From Tubulanus polymorphus (lineage: Eukaryota > Nemertea > Palaeonemertea > Tubulaniformes > Tubulanidae): 64,000 bases of DNA. Below are positions 42,401 to 57,400 of this stretch, one piece after another; positions within the stretch are counted from its first letter, which is position 1, and every line of letters starts with the position of its first letter. Made by a program: the position numbers and the translations under genes. The notes beneath the pieces were generated by a model. That model ran no database searches. It saw only the letters and a list, made by a program, of their open reading frames with translations, and was not told the origin of the DNA. Location of the stretch: the NCBI RefSeq assembly GCF_964204645.1, contig NC_134033.1, forward strand, positions 11,801,155 to 11,865,154. The letters run 5' to 3'.

Positions 42401-45400
42401 TTCATAGATGTGGAAGAAAAATAGTCTCTGGGAACATTTTGAAATATGTTAGTTATTACCATGGTTTCTCATTGTAACTACGGCGGTTGTCACCCGGATT
42501 GAGGATCTACCCCGAGGGATAACTTTGATACTCAGTCTACGAAACTTGGCCCCGGTCTTAAATCTAAGTCATGACTGGGCAACTGGACAATCAATTTAGT
42601 TGTACCGCGATTCAACCCTGACTACTTACAAGTTAGACTGCGTGTCGATGACGCCGTAACTGACTAACTGTATTAGTAACATACACCAATCAATAGTATT
42701 AGACGTCGTACGTTGTATCGTATCAAACATGCCTCCAACCAGACTCAGTCTCATCTGTAACGCGTCCTGCATTATCTTCAACAACGAATAGTCTTCTTGG
42801 TAGACGGGTATTTCCTACGAGAGAACGGAAATTGAATACTAGATCATTCATAGGTCAAATTTTGTTTGAAAAAAAAAGTTTCAAATTTATTTCAACTTCG
42901 ACGGTTAGAACTTACGATCAGTCGAAATTCATTTTGGTTCTATAGATTATCTATTAACTTAATGCCAGCAAAAGTGATTTGAGCTCATTTTTAATCTAAG
43001 CCATAACTGTGCAATCTGGGCCAGGGCCCACGAGGCCAATTGCACAGTTACAGCATACACTTAACCCCATCTTGATTTCATTCCGTATAAACAAACCTCT
43101 TTAGCGTTCTGAATGAATTTCTCTAACTGGTTAAGGAGAGACCTCAACAGCGCTTCGCGTTCTTCGTCTTGTCCTTTTAAACAGTTTAAAACCAGCGACA
43201 AAAACGGCTGATGTCCGAGCAGTGATGTGCTGAAAATTAATAAGGTAATGGGTGAAATAAATTTTTTAGAAACATCCATTGAAAGGTCCATGAAGAAGTT
43301 AAAACAGTAATGGAACCTGCCCTAAAACTTTTATGATTCAATACAGCATAGATTGCCTAGGATAAAACTTAAAATGTTCCTCCTCCATTTCATACCCATC
43401 ACTCAGACAGCCGAAGTAAACTCGGCTTGCCTCAGATCTTGTTGGATTGATAAGTCTCCTCTGAGGCAAGCAGAGTCTACTTGAATAACCCTAAGCGACA
43501 GATCATTAAGTAAGTACACACCTTTTTAATAGGTTCCTCTCTTTTTCCGTTTTACTTTTCGCCGACCAAAATTCGTTGCCGCTTTCGAGGACTTTCGCGG
43601 CAGATTTGAGAACTTTGCCCTGAACGGAGGTGGGCATTTTAGCTATCAACGGAGCCAACAACCAAACACTGATGTCATTATCCGGCCGACTGTAAACAAA
43701 ATTTATCAAATTCAAATGAATTATGCGTAAATTCAATATGGATTTCACTGGAGCGCATGTTATCGATACAAGCGTGTAATGTTCAAGGCCTGTTTTAAGC
43801 CGGGTTATGGATCGCCGATGCCTTTTTCTACAATGCGCGTGTCACAAAGAAATGAATATCGAAAGCACTGAAGCATCTCTACGAACCCGTCTGCATAAAT
43901 ATGGCTGCCTCCATTATAACCCACTATTACATCACTGACTCTCTCCCCTTGAGCCTGCTGATAATACCTTGGGTAGTCTTCAGCAGGTCGAGGAATCGAA
44001 CAAAATTGAGCTAATTTGATCTGATTGTGAATGAAATCACTTTGATGATGTCATTGCGGGATGAATATGAAGGCAGACATCTTTTCTGTGAGTAGAAAAA
44101 GTGTCAACAACATCGAACATAAATTCTTTTGAATGACGACATAAAATGCAAAGACAAACGCTGGCAGGTATCAGCGTGGAGCTTCTTGGAACCAGTCCCC
44201 CTTTCAGACATTCAATATTTTAGTGTGCAGTGTCGATTACCGATAAACGCCTAATGTCTAATATCTTAGCTACAAACACCAGACATTAGACATTTGATCA
44301 GCATACTTTCACACACCCGACGCAAAGAACTGAACTGGTGTGAAGCCTGTTCGATCAACAATAACAGGAAAATTCGTCATGAAATATCGAATGGTGGTTC
44401 CAGGGGTGGTCACAGGAAGCAGATTGATACGTGTGATGACCCCTTAAAGGTTTTGGGAGTATCTTTACGTCCAATAAGTTTTTTCTCACAGAGTTTTGGA
44501 CGCAAATACTGTATACGTTCATGTCAACACCTAATAACTGAGCAATTCAAACGTAACTGCTAGTCCTCACTGTAATTTTGTTTGCCTGACATCTAACAGA
44601 TGTCACTAGTCTTTAATTCAAAATGACTTGAACCTGGGAAGCTACGGGGAAGGCTGAAAATTTACAAATCGTAAATGTTTTGTGCAATTAACTTGTAATC
44701 GAGGGAAAATGAACTCGGAAACAAATGAAACCTTTAAGGGGTCAATGATTATCGATAAATCATAGTATTCGAACGAAATCAAAAGAAAGAAAAAATGATA
44801 AGGAGAGATATTCACCTTAAACATTTTACTTTTTCGTTGAAGTGTACGTACATTGAAGGTTGCGGGCTACCCGGATCGCCGGAATAGAGTCCGGGGTTTT
44901 TAGTTTCTGTCTGCTGTTGGAATACCTGAATCGTACATTTGGCGAGGTTCTCCAGCAGCGAACTGAACTCCGACGACGGAGCTTGTTTAAACATTAACTG
45001 TAACTCGAGAAACGACACTCTCAACGACCATTGATCTAAATACTGAAATACAATCATTTTCTGTCTTAACTATTTACGTTATATTAGATGGACATTGAAC
45101 ATTAAAAGACCTGGGAACAGTTTTTCTAAAGCTAGTTAGAGTTAACCAGTGGATAGTTGACATAATGACAATTAAAGATACATCATTACTGGTATTTATC
45201 TGTAGGGATCGTCTTTAACCCTTTCAGTGCGTCTACACCGCAGTGCGGTGTATAAATCAGTGATGGATGTTGCTAGTACACCGCACTGCGATGCATTGAT
45301 GTCATTAGTAATTATCTCCCTTGAAAAATGGCAACACCTGTCAAACATAGTGAAATACTAATAACTAACGATACACTGCACTGTGGTGTAGACGCACTAT

Positions 45401-48400
45401 AGTGCTATTCCCGTTATTCAACACACTAGGGTGGAACTTTTAAAAATTTTCAAATTATCTTCCGCACTATAGGGTATTAATAAGTCAGCACTGAAAGCGT
45501 TAACCAACCTTTGAGCAACTGACCGCTTAAGTTTTGACGGATTACCGAGTAGTGAACATCAAAACATCAAATAATTCATAGTTTTTCTACGTATATCATG
45601 GGCCAATAGATATTGAACATTGAAAGGCCCTAAGTTTTTATGGTTGTCTACAATATCGCACATTCAAGACATTATCTTCAAAGTCCAAATTTCTACAACT
45701 CTTCAAGTTTCTACATCCAAATATTGAAAATAAATTCAAACCTTCAGAATTCTCGTAATTTGACGTTTCTGTTCATCATCGTCGTCGTCCATGTCGAATA
45801 CGATACCGCCGGGTATCCCGTTCGGATAGCAGATCATCTCGAGCAGTTTCTGAGCCTGTTTATGGGTGAGCGTGTTGTCTAGGAGACACTCCGACGTCAA
45901 CAGAGCTTCGGGAATCTTCAGGAACCGTTCGCGAACCCAGTCCTGACCGCAAATCGCTTTCAACGTGTGCTTCGCGTAGTCGCTTAAACCGGCGCTTTCG
46001 ATGCCAGACTTCAACTTCGACGCCCTGCGACGACAAAGAGATCATTTGAATGTTTTAAAAAGATCCTCCCGGGCCCAGTTTCGTGAAAAAATGTTCAAGT
46101 TCAAATTTTTATCTTTATTGAAAATATGAAGTACTCAATACAAGTTGAATTCTTTTTCAGGAAAATTTCATTGAACTATGAAAGAAAATGTTTAATTAAT
46201 CAGCAATCAATGGTAAGATGTTCAGTAACATCTGAAACATTTCTGTGCACATCGAAAAATCAGTATGTGTCGCGACAAAGAAATTCAAGGAATAGTAGGC
46301 ATTCATTAAGGGGTCAACGATAAAGCGCAGCTCACCCTAAATCGTCGTCTAGGCTGCTGAGTAGCGTGTTGATGATGTCACCGCTTTTATCGTTCATGGA
46401 CGACAGGCCCATCTCGTTACCGCTATCACTACTACAGCACGAATCGCCTGCAATAGACATCCGTCGACACTTAACTGCAACGAAAGAAAATTCCGGCGGC
46501 AAAGGCGCCGAACAACGGTTGGACATTACAGGTGGACAGAAGAATATAGAGCCAGGTACACGAGAGAGAGAACTGACAGCAGTCGATAGATATAGGTGCA
46601 GACGACAGCTTCATACGAGAAATATATGTTCTAGAAAAATATATAAATATCGTGATAATATACGTACAATTTAGACCGCTCAAGTAGGATCTAGATTTTT
46701 TTGATTTTAACGCTTTATTTCGTTCAAAAAATCCCTTAACCCTTTCAGTGCTGACTAATTAATACCCTATCGTGCTGGAAATAATTTGAACATTTTTAGA
46801 AATTCCACCCTAGTGTGTTGAATAACCGGAATACCACTGTAATACGTCTACACCGCGGCGCAGTGTATCGTTAGTTACTAATATTTCACTTTGTTTGACA
46901 GGTGCTGCCATTTTTCAAGAGAGATAATTATTAATTACTAATAACATCAATACACTGCATTACAATGTTCTAGCAAAATCCATCACCGATTTGTACACCG
47001 CACTGCGGTGTAGACGCACTGAAAGGGTTAAAGGTTTTGGGTTTATGTTTACGTCCAATACGGCCTCGTTTTTCCCATCGGATCCGACTTAAGCGGGTAC
47101 GTGTATCTATATATCTATAGTCTTAAGAGTCTCACAGCTTCAGTCTAGTCAAAGGGATTTATCACTGGGTCCAGTTTCTTGAACACACTTACACTCGCTT
47201 AGGTTTTAATTTCTGTAGATATAGGCAAATATGAAGTAACTGATTAAGGACCCAACCGCACATTTGTGTTTCTTTCCAAGAAACTGGACCCTGGCGATCA
47301 GTTATTTTCAAGATGATTTTCATAGTATATGAATAACAAAATGCTTAAACTAACTAGATGTATACATGTAAATATAGATACTAGGTATGGAACCTTCTGG
47401 TGTTTTAACTATTCACAGCTACCAATCTGCAGCCTTCAGACTGGATTTAAGTGTGAAGTTTTGAAAGTGTGCAGATTAAATCTCTTAACTCTGATAACTG
47501 TAGTTCATTCGATAAGTAGCTTCTCTTCAATCAAAACTATCCCGGATGAGGTTGTCATGTACGCATGTAATGCCCAGACGATTTAATATTAGAAGAATGG
47601 TGATAAGTATCAAATGTCTGAAGGGGTACCGTGTCCAGGCTGCAGATTGATGATACCCGCACGAGTGGCTCCCTACACGAGTCTGTGAATACATGAAAAT
47701 CTATGTACCCAGTAGGCAAACAAGCCTTCCAGCATACATAGAGAGAATACTAAGATCTTTACGTACTTAACACCATGATCGCTTTGAGAATTGCGAGAAG
47801 AGGACCGACGCAAATACTGTCGTGAGCGGCTGCCAATAGGTGGCGATCACACGATGCTTTGATTTGGCAGACGTTTTTCACGGCGCTCGGGTACAGCGAC
47901 GTCGGTTCCGATTGGTCGGTTTTGAAGAGTCGCAACAATAGATGGCAGGTCAATCGCGCTCCTTGTTCGGCATCAGGGTCGATTCCAGCTGAAATCAGAA
48001 TTGAAATCGATCGGGAACCTACAAGGCTATAACAGTCGAGGATTCCACTGATGGCAATCAAGGATCCACCCAGATTGCTAGTAATTACATCCTCAAAGAA
48101 TTCAAACATGTCATACTTACGTCCGGTTGAATAAGCGGCTAGTAACGATGGTAACGCGACGTGTTTGACTAGATCTTCCAGCGAAAAACAATGTCTCGCT
48201 ATGAGTACAGCGGTGAACACAGCCAGAGAATCATGTATCGACAAATCACCGACCTACGTACGAAATAAAAACAGCACCATTATTCCGATGATGCGTGAAT
48301 AATGATTTGCCAATCTTGATTTTTCTTTCTTCGTTATCAAAGAAATCTATTAACAAACTATGTACATCATTTTACATATGCTTATGAAGGCCATAGAACT

Positions 48401-51400
48401 ATAGGCAAATGAGAAGAAGGCCGACTCCTCCTTAAAAAACTTGTGTTGTGTTGCAGTGAGCCAAGGAGTCGGCCATCCCTTCGCTGAGTTTTCCCAGATT
48501 TTTCTGATCCCAAGATTTCTGGATTTTCCAGATCAGTGGCCAACCCAGGAAGCAATTCTTATCATTGATTGAGTATATTGTCCTTAATTTTGAGTATCTA
48601 GCGGGTTATCGCGATTGAACTTACATCAACTTGCGTCAATACGTCGATGAATCCACAGCTATGTTTCGAGGAACAGCACAACGATTTCAAAATACCCAAC
48701 CATTCGTAACTCAACGAGTTGCAACACGCCGTCAGTTCGGCGCACAATATCGATATTTCATTCAACCTGAAAGTATTTCGCAAAACAATTACTTTTGACG
48801 ATACAATCGAACTGTAAATTACACGACAATCTCTATTCTCCAACTAGAAAAATATCTCTCACCTTTCGACGCTGGGTCCGTTGCATATATTCAGTAAGGC
48901 GTTACAAACGAAGCTGTATCGATGCGCGTGATTGTCGTTCAGCTGTTTGACGAGCTGAGGGTCGGGCTTCGTTTTCGGATTGCCGATCAAATCGAGTAGA
49001 TAACTCGGATCCCACAGTAAGTTCGACGCAGACGGCTGAATACTGCTGTATAACGTTTGTTTCACTTTCACCGACGCGCCGCCGAATATATCGGAGTACT
49101 TCGTCTGAAACGAGATGACGCTTTACTTAGACCAGATTACACCTGATAGATTTCACCGGGGCCCGGTTTCACAAAAAAGTTAAACTCAAATTTTTGGTGT
49201 AATTGCTATTGGTTACTTCATATTTTCAATGAGGACAACAATTCAAACCTAACCGTTTTTGGCTTAAACTTTTTCGTGAAACCGGTCCCAGACACCAGAA
49301 ATGAGTTAGACCTGAGCTCAGATGGCGTACGTACCTTCAGATAGTTACATGACGTGTATAAATCGTACAGGTACGCGAGGATACATCTTTCAGCAGACGT
49401 ACAATCAGACGGATTACCGACGTGTTTAACCACTCCTATCAACCTACGTATTAATGATAAATTACTAATATGACAAGACTGTACGTGCATACAAATGGGT
49501 ATGAGATATGCGTCATGAGCTTCATGAGTTCGAGGATGGTACCCTGTCGAGTAGAAACAGAGCTGATGCCAAAACCAGATTTCTGATCACATCCAAGCGG
49601 TCATTATCAGGTTAAAGACCAGCACCTAATGGTCACTAACGGATCGACAACATCATGGTAGTCATAATCCAGTCAGACCACATCATTATAGCCAACATCT
49701 AATTATCAGTCAAGTGAGTACACCTAAGCAGTCACCATTAGGTCAGTGACCACATCCTAGTGGTCATCATTAAGTGAAGGACTATATCTTAGTGTAGAAG
49801 AATCAAGGATCATTCTTTTCCCGCCAAGAATCAATCTTCAGTGCTCCACCAAGAGCATTTCAGTGTGGATGACACAATAATGAAATACCGGTAATGAATG
49901 AACTAACCGAGTTAAAATGCTGAACAAGTTAACTCCAATCACTACCAATCGAAGGCAGTTTTTACTTACCCTTCAAAAGCTTGCGCTGTGAGTTCCTGCG
50001 TGACGAGTAGATACGCGTGATACTTGCGTAAAACAGCCACGATACACAAACACAACGACGTCGTATAACTGCCGGATAAACTAGAATCCTTTACGACTAA
50101 CTGAACTTCCACTGCGCTCATCTCTTTCAATATCTAAAACAATCGCAATAACAAATTTGTATTGAATTTCTGAAAATACTGAGCAAGAACCAATAACTAC
50201 ATATTAGTGACTTCAAGAACCTAAGCTGGCAGCTGCTACCAGTAGGACGAGAAGATTCGTAAAGTAGCTGTGTTAACTGGGTATAGAATTAATACCGTAA
50301 CGAGATGGATAGTACTATAGGCCCCAATAAGTTAATTATTTATTTGACGCACAAGCTTTTGCTACTAATGTATAGAAGCTTCATCAGGTGAAAGCTTCTA
50401 TACATTAGTAGCCAAAGCTTGAGCTATAGGGGCCTATAGTACTACTCATCTTGTTATTTAGTAGAAGAACGTAAACTTGAATATGAAAATGGCACTTAAC
50501 GCATGTTTTATTCTAACATATTTAAAGAGAATGTCTCGATTGCTTGCTTTAACTAAACATCGACTTCATAGTTTAGCAGTATATCGTGATTAACCTTATC
50601 ATCATAGACGGTGACTTACCGAGATGGTGAATTCTATCAGTCCATTGATATTCAATGCGTACTCGATCAAATCGAACAAGTACGATATGTTCTCGACTAA
50701 CGGCAGATAGATGGAGCCGCCGGTCGTGAAGCTGTTGATCACCTCGACGACGGAGCTCGCGCACGAACTCGTCACGACGTACATGTCGAAGTACGACAAC
50801 TTCTGGAACTTGTTGAACGTACTTTCGAACGTCATCGACGACGAATCCGAGTCTTTATCGCGTTCTTTCTCTTTTTTCTTTTTCATTTTGCCGACGTCTC
50901 CGCTCGTCACGTCGATGCTGTTCTTCTTGCTGAACAGTTTCATGATCTCTTTCGTGATCGTCTTGTTGCGTTTGCGCGATTCCTCGCGCGCCTTGCCGAA
51001 CCCGTACAGTATGACCATACGCGTGTTCGCCTCGTGTATGTATTCGTCCGTCTGCTGTATCGGGAAGTGCGTCACGTACTGCAGGTGGCGCTGCGTGCAC
51101 TTCTGGTCACGCGTCGGCGGCTGCATGCAAGCCGCGTTGATGTTGCCGCCGATCATACCGCTTTGAAGAAGATCTTTTTCCGACTTAACCGATTTCACGG
51201 ACGCTGAAACAACGACATTTAAATAGTAATTTTTGATTTGTCTGGTTAAGATCCTGGACGGGTGAAGCCTGGATGATCACTTTTACAAAGTCTGCTAATA
51301 AGATGTCTGTCTTCAAATACAAATATGTAAGGTGAAGTCTTGAATGTAGGTGAAGCCTGGAGAATCAAAATGATCAACTATTGAAGGGGTCTAGGGGAAG

Positions 51401-54400
51401 GATCAAGTTCAGACAGCAGATTGTGACCTTCAGCTTGTATCTCTATCGCGACATCCAAACTCTGCAAGAAATCATCTATCAGACCAGGTAGGACTACCCA
51501 ATTAATTTCACCGGGTTGAGAAGAGGCAACAAGGATCCTTGAACGCTAATCTGACATTTAAGAGTTACACTTCCCACCACAGCACGTAATATTAGAATGT
51601 CTGATCCTAGTAAATCGATGAAGTAATTTCTACAGTACTCACCAGGTGGTTCTGGTTCCGGTGTAGGAGGTTTGATTGGTGTGAGCTCCATCGCTTCTTG
51701 TCTCATCAAATTTGTAAAGAAATCAAAATCGGTGTCGAAATTTTGATGTTCGAGCTCGAACTTCATATCTTCTTGGGTCTGAAAAGAACGAAACACATAA
51801 GATTGATGTAAGCATAGATTTCAATAATGTTGCATTAAACGGAGTAGGCGCATGCTGCACGGTCAAAACTGGTCTCAGTGACCCCATCACCCCCCCACCC
51901 CCGCCCATACAATAACATCATTTTTGGATAAATTATATTTTTGGTACTGAAATGTAGTTTCTAACAGATCCACTCGGAATAGCACCATTGGTTCCATTAG
52001 TAGAATAACGAATCTAACAATATGACTGTGCCACAGGTTCTGAGGTTAACCCTTTCAATGCGTCTACACCGCAATGCGGTGTACGAATCAGTGATGGATT
52101 TTGCTAGTACACCGCACTGCGGTGTATTGATTTAATTAGTAATTACTAATTATTTCTCCCGAAAGATGGCATCACCTGTCAAACATAGTGAAATATTAGT
52201 AACTAACGATATACCGCGCCATGGTGTAGACGCATTATAGTGCTATTCCCGTTATTCAACAAACTAGGGTGGAATTTTTCAGAATTTTCAAATTATCTTC
52301 AGCACTATAGGGTATTAATTAGTCAGCACTGAAAGGGTTAAATTGTCGGCTTCAAACCGAGTAAGAACGACGTAACCACTGAAATACAATATTTACTTAC
52401 GTCTTGAATTTCTTGTTTGACGCACAATTCGCTTTTGACGCTGGATAAATCGACGCCGTTGCACGTGTTGACGAGCGCAGCAGACGACACGTCACCGCGA
52501 GCGATCAACGTGCTCAGATAGACGTCCAATGAGAAGACGTCGTGACGCACGAGCTCGTGGAACAGTAGAATCAGATTACCGAATGCCTGACGATTCTCCG
52601 TCGACGGAGTTCCTTCATCTACAAATACATAGTCATAATCTTGAATTCAGGGTCCCTACAGATCAGTCATTCTACGATGTAAGGCGTTTCCAAGGAGTTT
52701 TAAATGAGAAAAAAATTCAAGGAAGTGTCTGAATCACTACTTTGGACTAAAATCGATACTGTTTATCTAGGTAAACCATTAATTCGGTGGTTTTCTAAAC
52801 AAACTAATATCCTTTACAGTACCTAGTTCGCTAGTTCAGGAATCCGAAAGTTTCTAATCTACTCCATGTATTATAGGGTGGGAAAGTGCGAGCACTGGAG
52901 GGTATTTCGAATCGATGCAATCATATCTATGCTGTTAATATTTACCGTAAGTTGGAGCTTTAGTATCGAGAAACTGCATGAGTAAATTCTGATACGCCGG
53001 AACTGTCGAAGCTGCCAAAGCATCAGATGTTATCGACTCTTTCTCATCAATCATTTCTCCATCCGTAAATTTCTGAAATTAGCAACCAATTAATAGCCAT
53101 TAATAATTGCCCCTTTTGTTTCTTGTTAGCTACTATCAACGTACGAGGCTAGATCTGCTCCCGAGCGTAATAGAATTACTGACGTGAGGTGTTTTTAAGC
53201 CTATTTTGAAGTCTCTTCCCGAAAACAAGTAAAGCCTGGATGATCAAAAATTTGAAGAATGATATTTAAGTACTGGGAGGGTCCAGTCAGCAGATTTTAC
53301 CATCTTAGCTCTTTAAATATATAACCAAAAGAATCAAAACTCACTATAAACAACTTTAAAAGAAAGGTGTTAACAATGGTCTCTACAGAGTCCGAAACAT
53401 TGTCTATTTTAATTTCTGACTTGAATTTCATCTTTCGACTTTGTATAAAATGAACATACCTCAGGAGTCGTTTCGCTTTGACGTTTTTCGAGTAATTTCG
53501 CGACGATAATAGATCGATGTTCACCCATTCTCTGAACGCAAACCGCCCACTCGCACAACAACATTATAACCGGCTCATCCTTCGGAAAATAATGAATAAC
53601 TGACTGAGACACATTGATCTTTAATTACCTGGGGCCGGTTTTACAGACTGGTATTACCTTTAAACCCGGGGGTTAACTCAATTCATTATCAATTGAGTTA
53701 GCCCACCGGGTTAAAGGTAATACCGGTCCATAAAACCGGGCCCTGGATGCTTGTTCTAACAATCAATACGTACATCTGTAGAGTCTTTTCCGTGCGCCGA
53801 GCCAAATATTCGATTGTACAAAGAATCCAACGAGTTACTACTTTCGACTTTTTCGAAATTGTGACGATCTAAATATTCCAAAACGGCGAGAACCTTCGTC
53901 GTCGTATGACCTACAAAGAAATTATGGCGATATATATATATATATGTTAAAATTCGTGGCGTGAATCTCTATTGATCGTTGAAGGCCTACCTGCCGCCGA
54001 TTGTTGCCATTTATCCGAAGACCATCGGATTTCGGCCGCCCGGCTTCGTAGTCGGATTTGATGTTCGGCCATACGAATCTCCGCCCGGTACTAGAAAGGG
54101 AAGGTGAATTGAATTCATTATTCACTTTCACATCATCCGATTGTAAGACTGATAGTCGATTTAAAAGTAATCAATTCATTTGCGATCAACTTTGAACTGG
54201 TATTTTAAGCTCCTGAATCATCACGCAAACTTCTCATGACATCAACTTTTCAAATCGGTGTTTGGTCAAGTAATCGTCCGTTATTGATTTACTCAACACC
54301 AAAATTGATTAAATTTCATTTGAAAACGGAAGAAATCGAAATGCAGTATGCCGTTAGAATATACTAGAGAAACTTGCGGATCATCACAGAGTCCTCACTC

Positions 54401-57400
54401 GCCAAGGGTACCCTATTACTAATAACCGGTACTAACCTGTTGATTATGCGCACCAGGGGGCATCGGTAGACTAGACGGAGCACACGGTAGGTGATCGAGC
54501 GGCGATCCGGTCAGGTACGGGTGGGTTTTCCCCTCGCCGATGTTATACCAGATCAACGCTCCCGGACACTGCAGCGTTATAGTCTGTATAACAGCGCTCA
54601 ACGTCAACATTATAGTCCGGTGCTGCGGGCAGTTGTTATACTCCGAGAATATCGCCAATAGAGGGCTCTGTATCGGCGGAGAATTCTGCGAAGACGCGAC
54701 TCTAGATAAAATAGAAGAAACGATATGAAGAATTTACCAGACGGTCGATAAACGCATCAATAAGATCGATTTCAAACCAACCCGTTAGCCGACTGATTCA
54801 TCATGGGTGAATCCGTACACGGCGACGACATCGCGCAACTAGAATCATTGCACAATTGAGTGATCTTTTTACAAGCGAAGTGAGCCATTCTTCGAGACAG
54901 TAACTGAGACAGGGTCACCTCGTCCATATACTGAAATAAACGCATCAAGTTTCTAGCATTAAGTCTTTTCTTCGAAGCAAGTTTTCAGTTTTCATTCATC
55001 GCGCAGACAATCAATAAACTCGTTCTGAAAATTTTTCACACATCGTGCAAAAGTCAATCCTCGGACCAAAGTCAAGATTTCGAAAACCCTTAGTTTTTTA
55101 CGTTAAGATGTAGCCGAACTGTAGCACAACAGATGCTTATTAATACAAAAGGGCATATTTTTTAAGGTTCAACGGGAATCTCAAGGGTCCTCTAAATAAA
55201 TCTTGTTGTACTCGGAGCATTCTGAGGGCCGTACTGTTTTATTTAAGTTATTCCTTAAAAAAACCTAGAAATTTGATTTTGAAATTTTCGAAGTTTTTCC
55301 CTATTTCGCAGCATCGATGCGAGAACGATGCGTAAAGCTTACGTTTAACGCTAACATCAGCAACAGTTTCAACACGCTGTCCTCGTTGTTCTTCGTTTTC
55401 TCCATCGACTCGATGATCCACGTGAGGATTTCCATCGGATCGAGCAACGACTCCTCGAAGCAGAAACGCATCAGCTGCGTCACGTAATTCCAGTGTTTCA
55501 ACGCCTGGTCGAGGTCGACCTGCGTCACCTGCTGCGTGGTCGCCGTCAGGAAGCTAGTCTGCGACGACGACGGACCGACGTAGTGCTCGGAGATCTTCAT
55601 CACCTGATCGCGGAGGAATTTCGTAAACGCCTGAGCCCATTCTACGATAAACGGTAAAACAATCTTATGTTCATATATCTGAGCGTATCGAAAATTTTCC
55701 AAGAAAATCTAAGATTCTGTCTATATGCCGACGACGGCAGAAAAACGAACGCGAAAATATTGCCATCAGCGACCAGGAATATTCATTTGATATTTCGACT
55801 TTATCCTCATATAATCATCTTCAGGAATACTGGCAACTTCAGTATCCCTGAAAATGACTAAATTAGGATATAGTCAAAACCCTATCAGGACAATTCCCCC
55901 GCCCGAAGTAAATCCTTTTAAATCTGGATTAACACCACCTAAATACATTTGTCAATGAATTTATCTGAATTAGTTTTAGTGTTACTTTAGCAGATCAAAA
56001 CCTTTAAAATCCATCCTCAAGTAATTATAATCCACTTACCAAATCAAAGGAAACTTAGTCTACTTATCAGTGACTAATTTTATTATTGGAATGAGTTTAG
56101 GTGTTTAAGAGTTTAAGTTAGTTAGCTAGTCTAAACTTAGTTAGTTCTAAGTTAGTTAGTCTAAGTTCCGGGGAGAATTGTCCGGGGGGGAATTGTCCTA
56201 GAATCAGTCGAAACCTCAATTGAATAAATATTAGCTCAAGGAAACATGATTCCTTTTATTCTTAAAGTGAGATTTTATATTGCTATACGACACAAACCTA
56301 TCGGTAATCTGATTTACAGTGCAAAACCTCAGTCATATCATTTTCATGAAATTATATATCTATATTTACCTATAGAAGGGTCGGCGATTTGGCGTTTCTT
56401 CATTTTCGTTTCTGACATGGTGATCGTGTAGGCCGAACTCATCTTGATGAACCACGCCGCCCTCAAGTCGGGCACGGCGTACTCACACAGCTTCGTGAAT
56501 ATATCCTCTTTCTTGATGAATATCGGCACTTTCTTCGCGAGAATCGTCAGCGATTTGTTACCGGCGAGATCGCGAAACCAATTCTCCAGCGCCGGTTTTG
56601 ATCGCGCTGTGACCTAATGATAATTAATAATGTGTTTAACCCTTTCAGTGCTGACTAATCAGTGCCCTATAGTGCTGGAGGGAATTTGAAAATTTTAAAA
56701 AATTCCACCCTAGCGTGTTGAACAATGGGAATACCACTATAGTGCGTTTAAACTGCGGCGCAGTGTATCGTTAGTTACTAGTATTTCACCATGTTTGACA
56801 GGTGCTGCCATTTTTCAAGAGAGATAATTACTAATTAGGGCCTACATCAATACACCACAGTGCGGTGTACTAGCAAAATCTATCACTGATTTATACACCG
56901 CATTGCGGTGTAGATGCACTGAATGGGTTTATATAGCCACGCTGAATCCAGCTAAAGGCTCAGAGTTCTTTACGTAGAACCCTTGCTAAAGAATTGTTTT
57001 TAATGCTCTTCCTGAAGGTCTCATTTTAATTGCAGAGAAAAAATGATTAATCGACTCACGAGTACAGTAGACTCCATTTCAGGGTTCTTATGTGTTTCCC
57101 AATTTTAATTTCCATACGCAGATAATATGAATTTTCCATACCCCCGGAATGAGACCCAGCTTAATGAACCCATCGTCTCTCGCAGGAATTCGAACCCACT
57201 ACCTTCGTCAGGCCATTTCTCCCTCACAGCGATAAAACTCTACAGAATGAACCCTGATCCATTCTTTCTTCATACCCATCGAAAGACCCAGCTCAAAAAG
57301 AACCGTTACGCGAGACTCCAGGCGCGCTCAACACCTACCGGCCAGAAATTATCTTTAACATTAACGGGTTGCTTCTTTTTGCTCGTATCTTGCGACGTGT

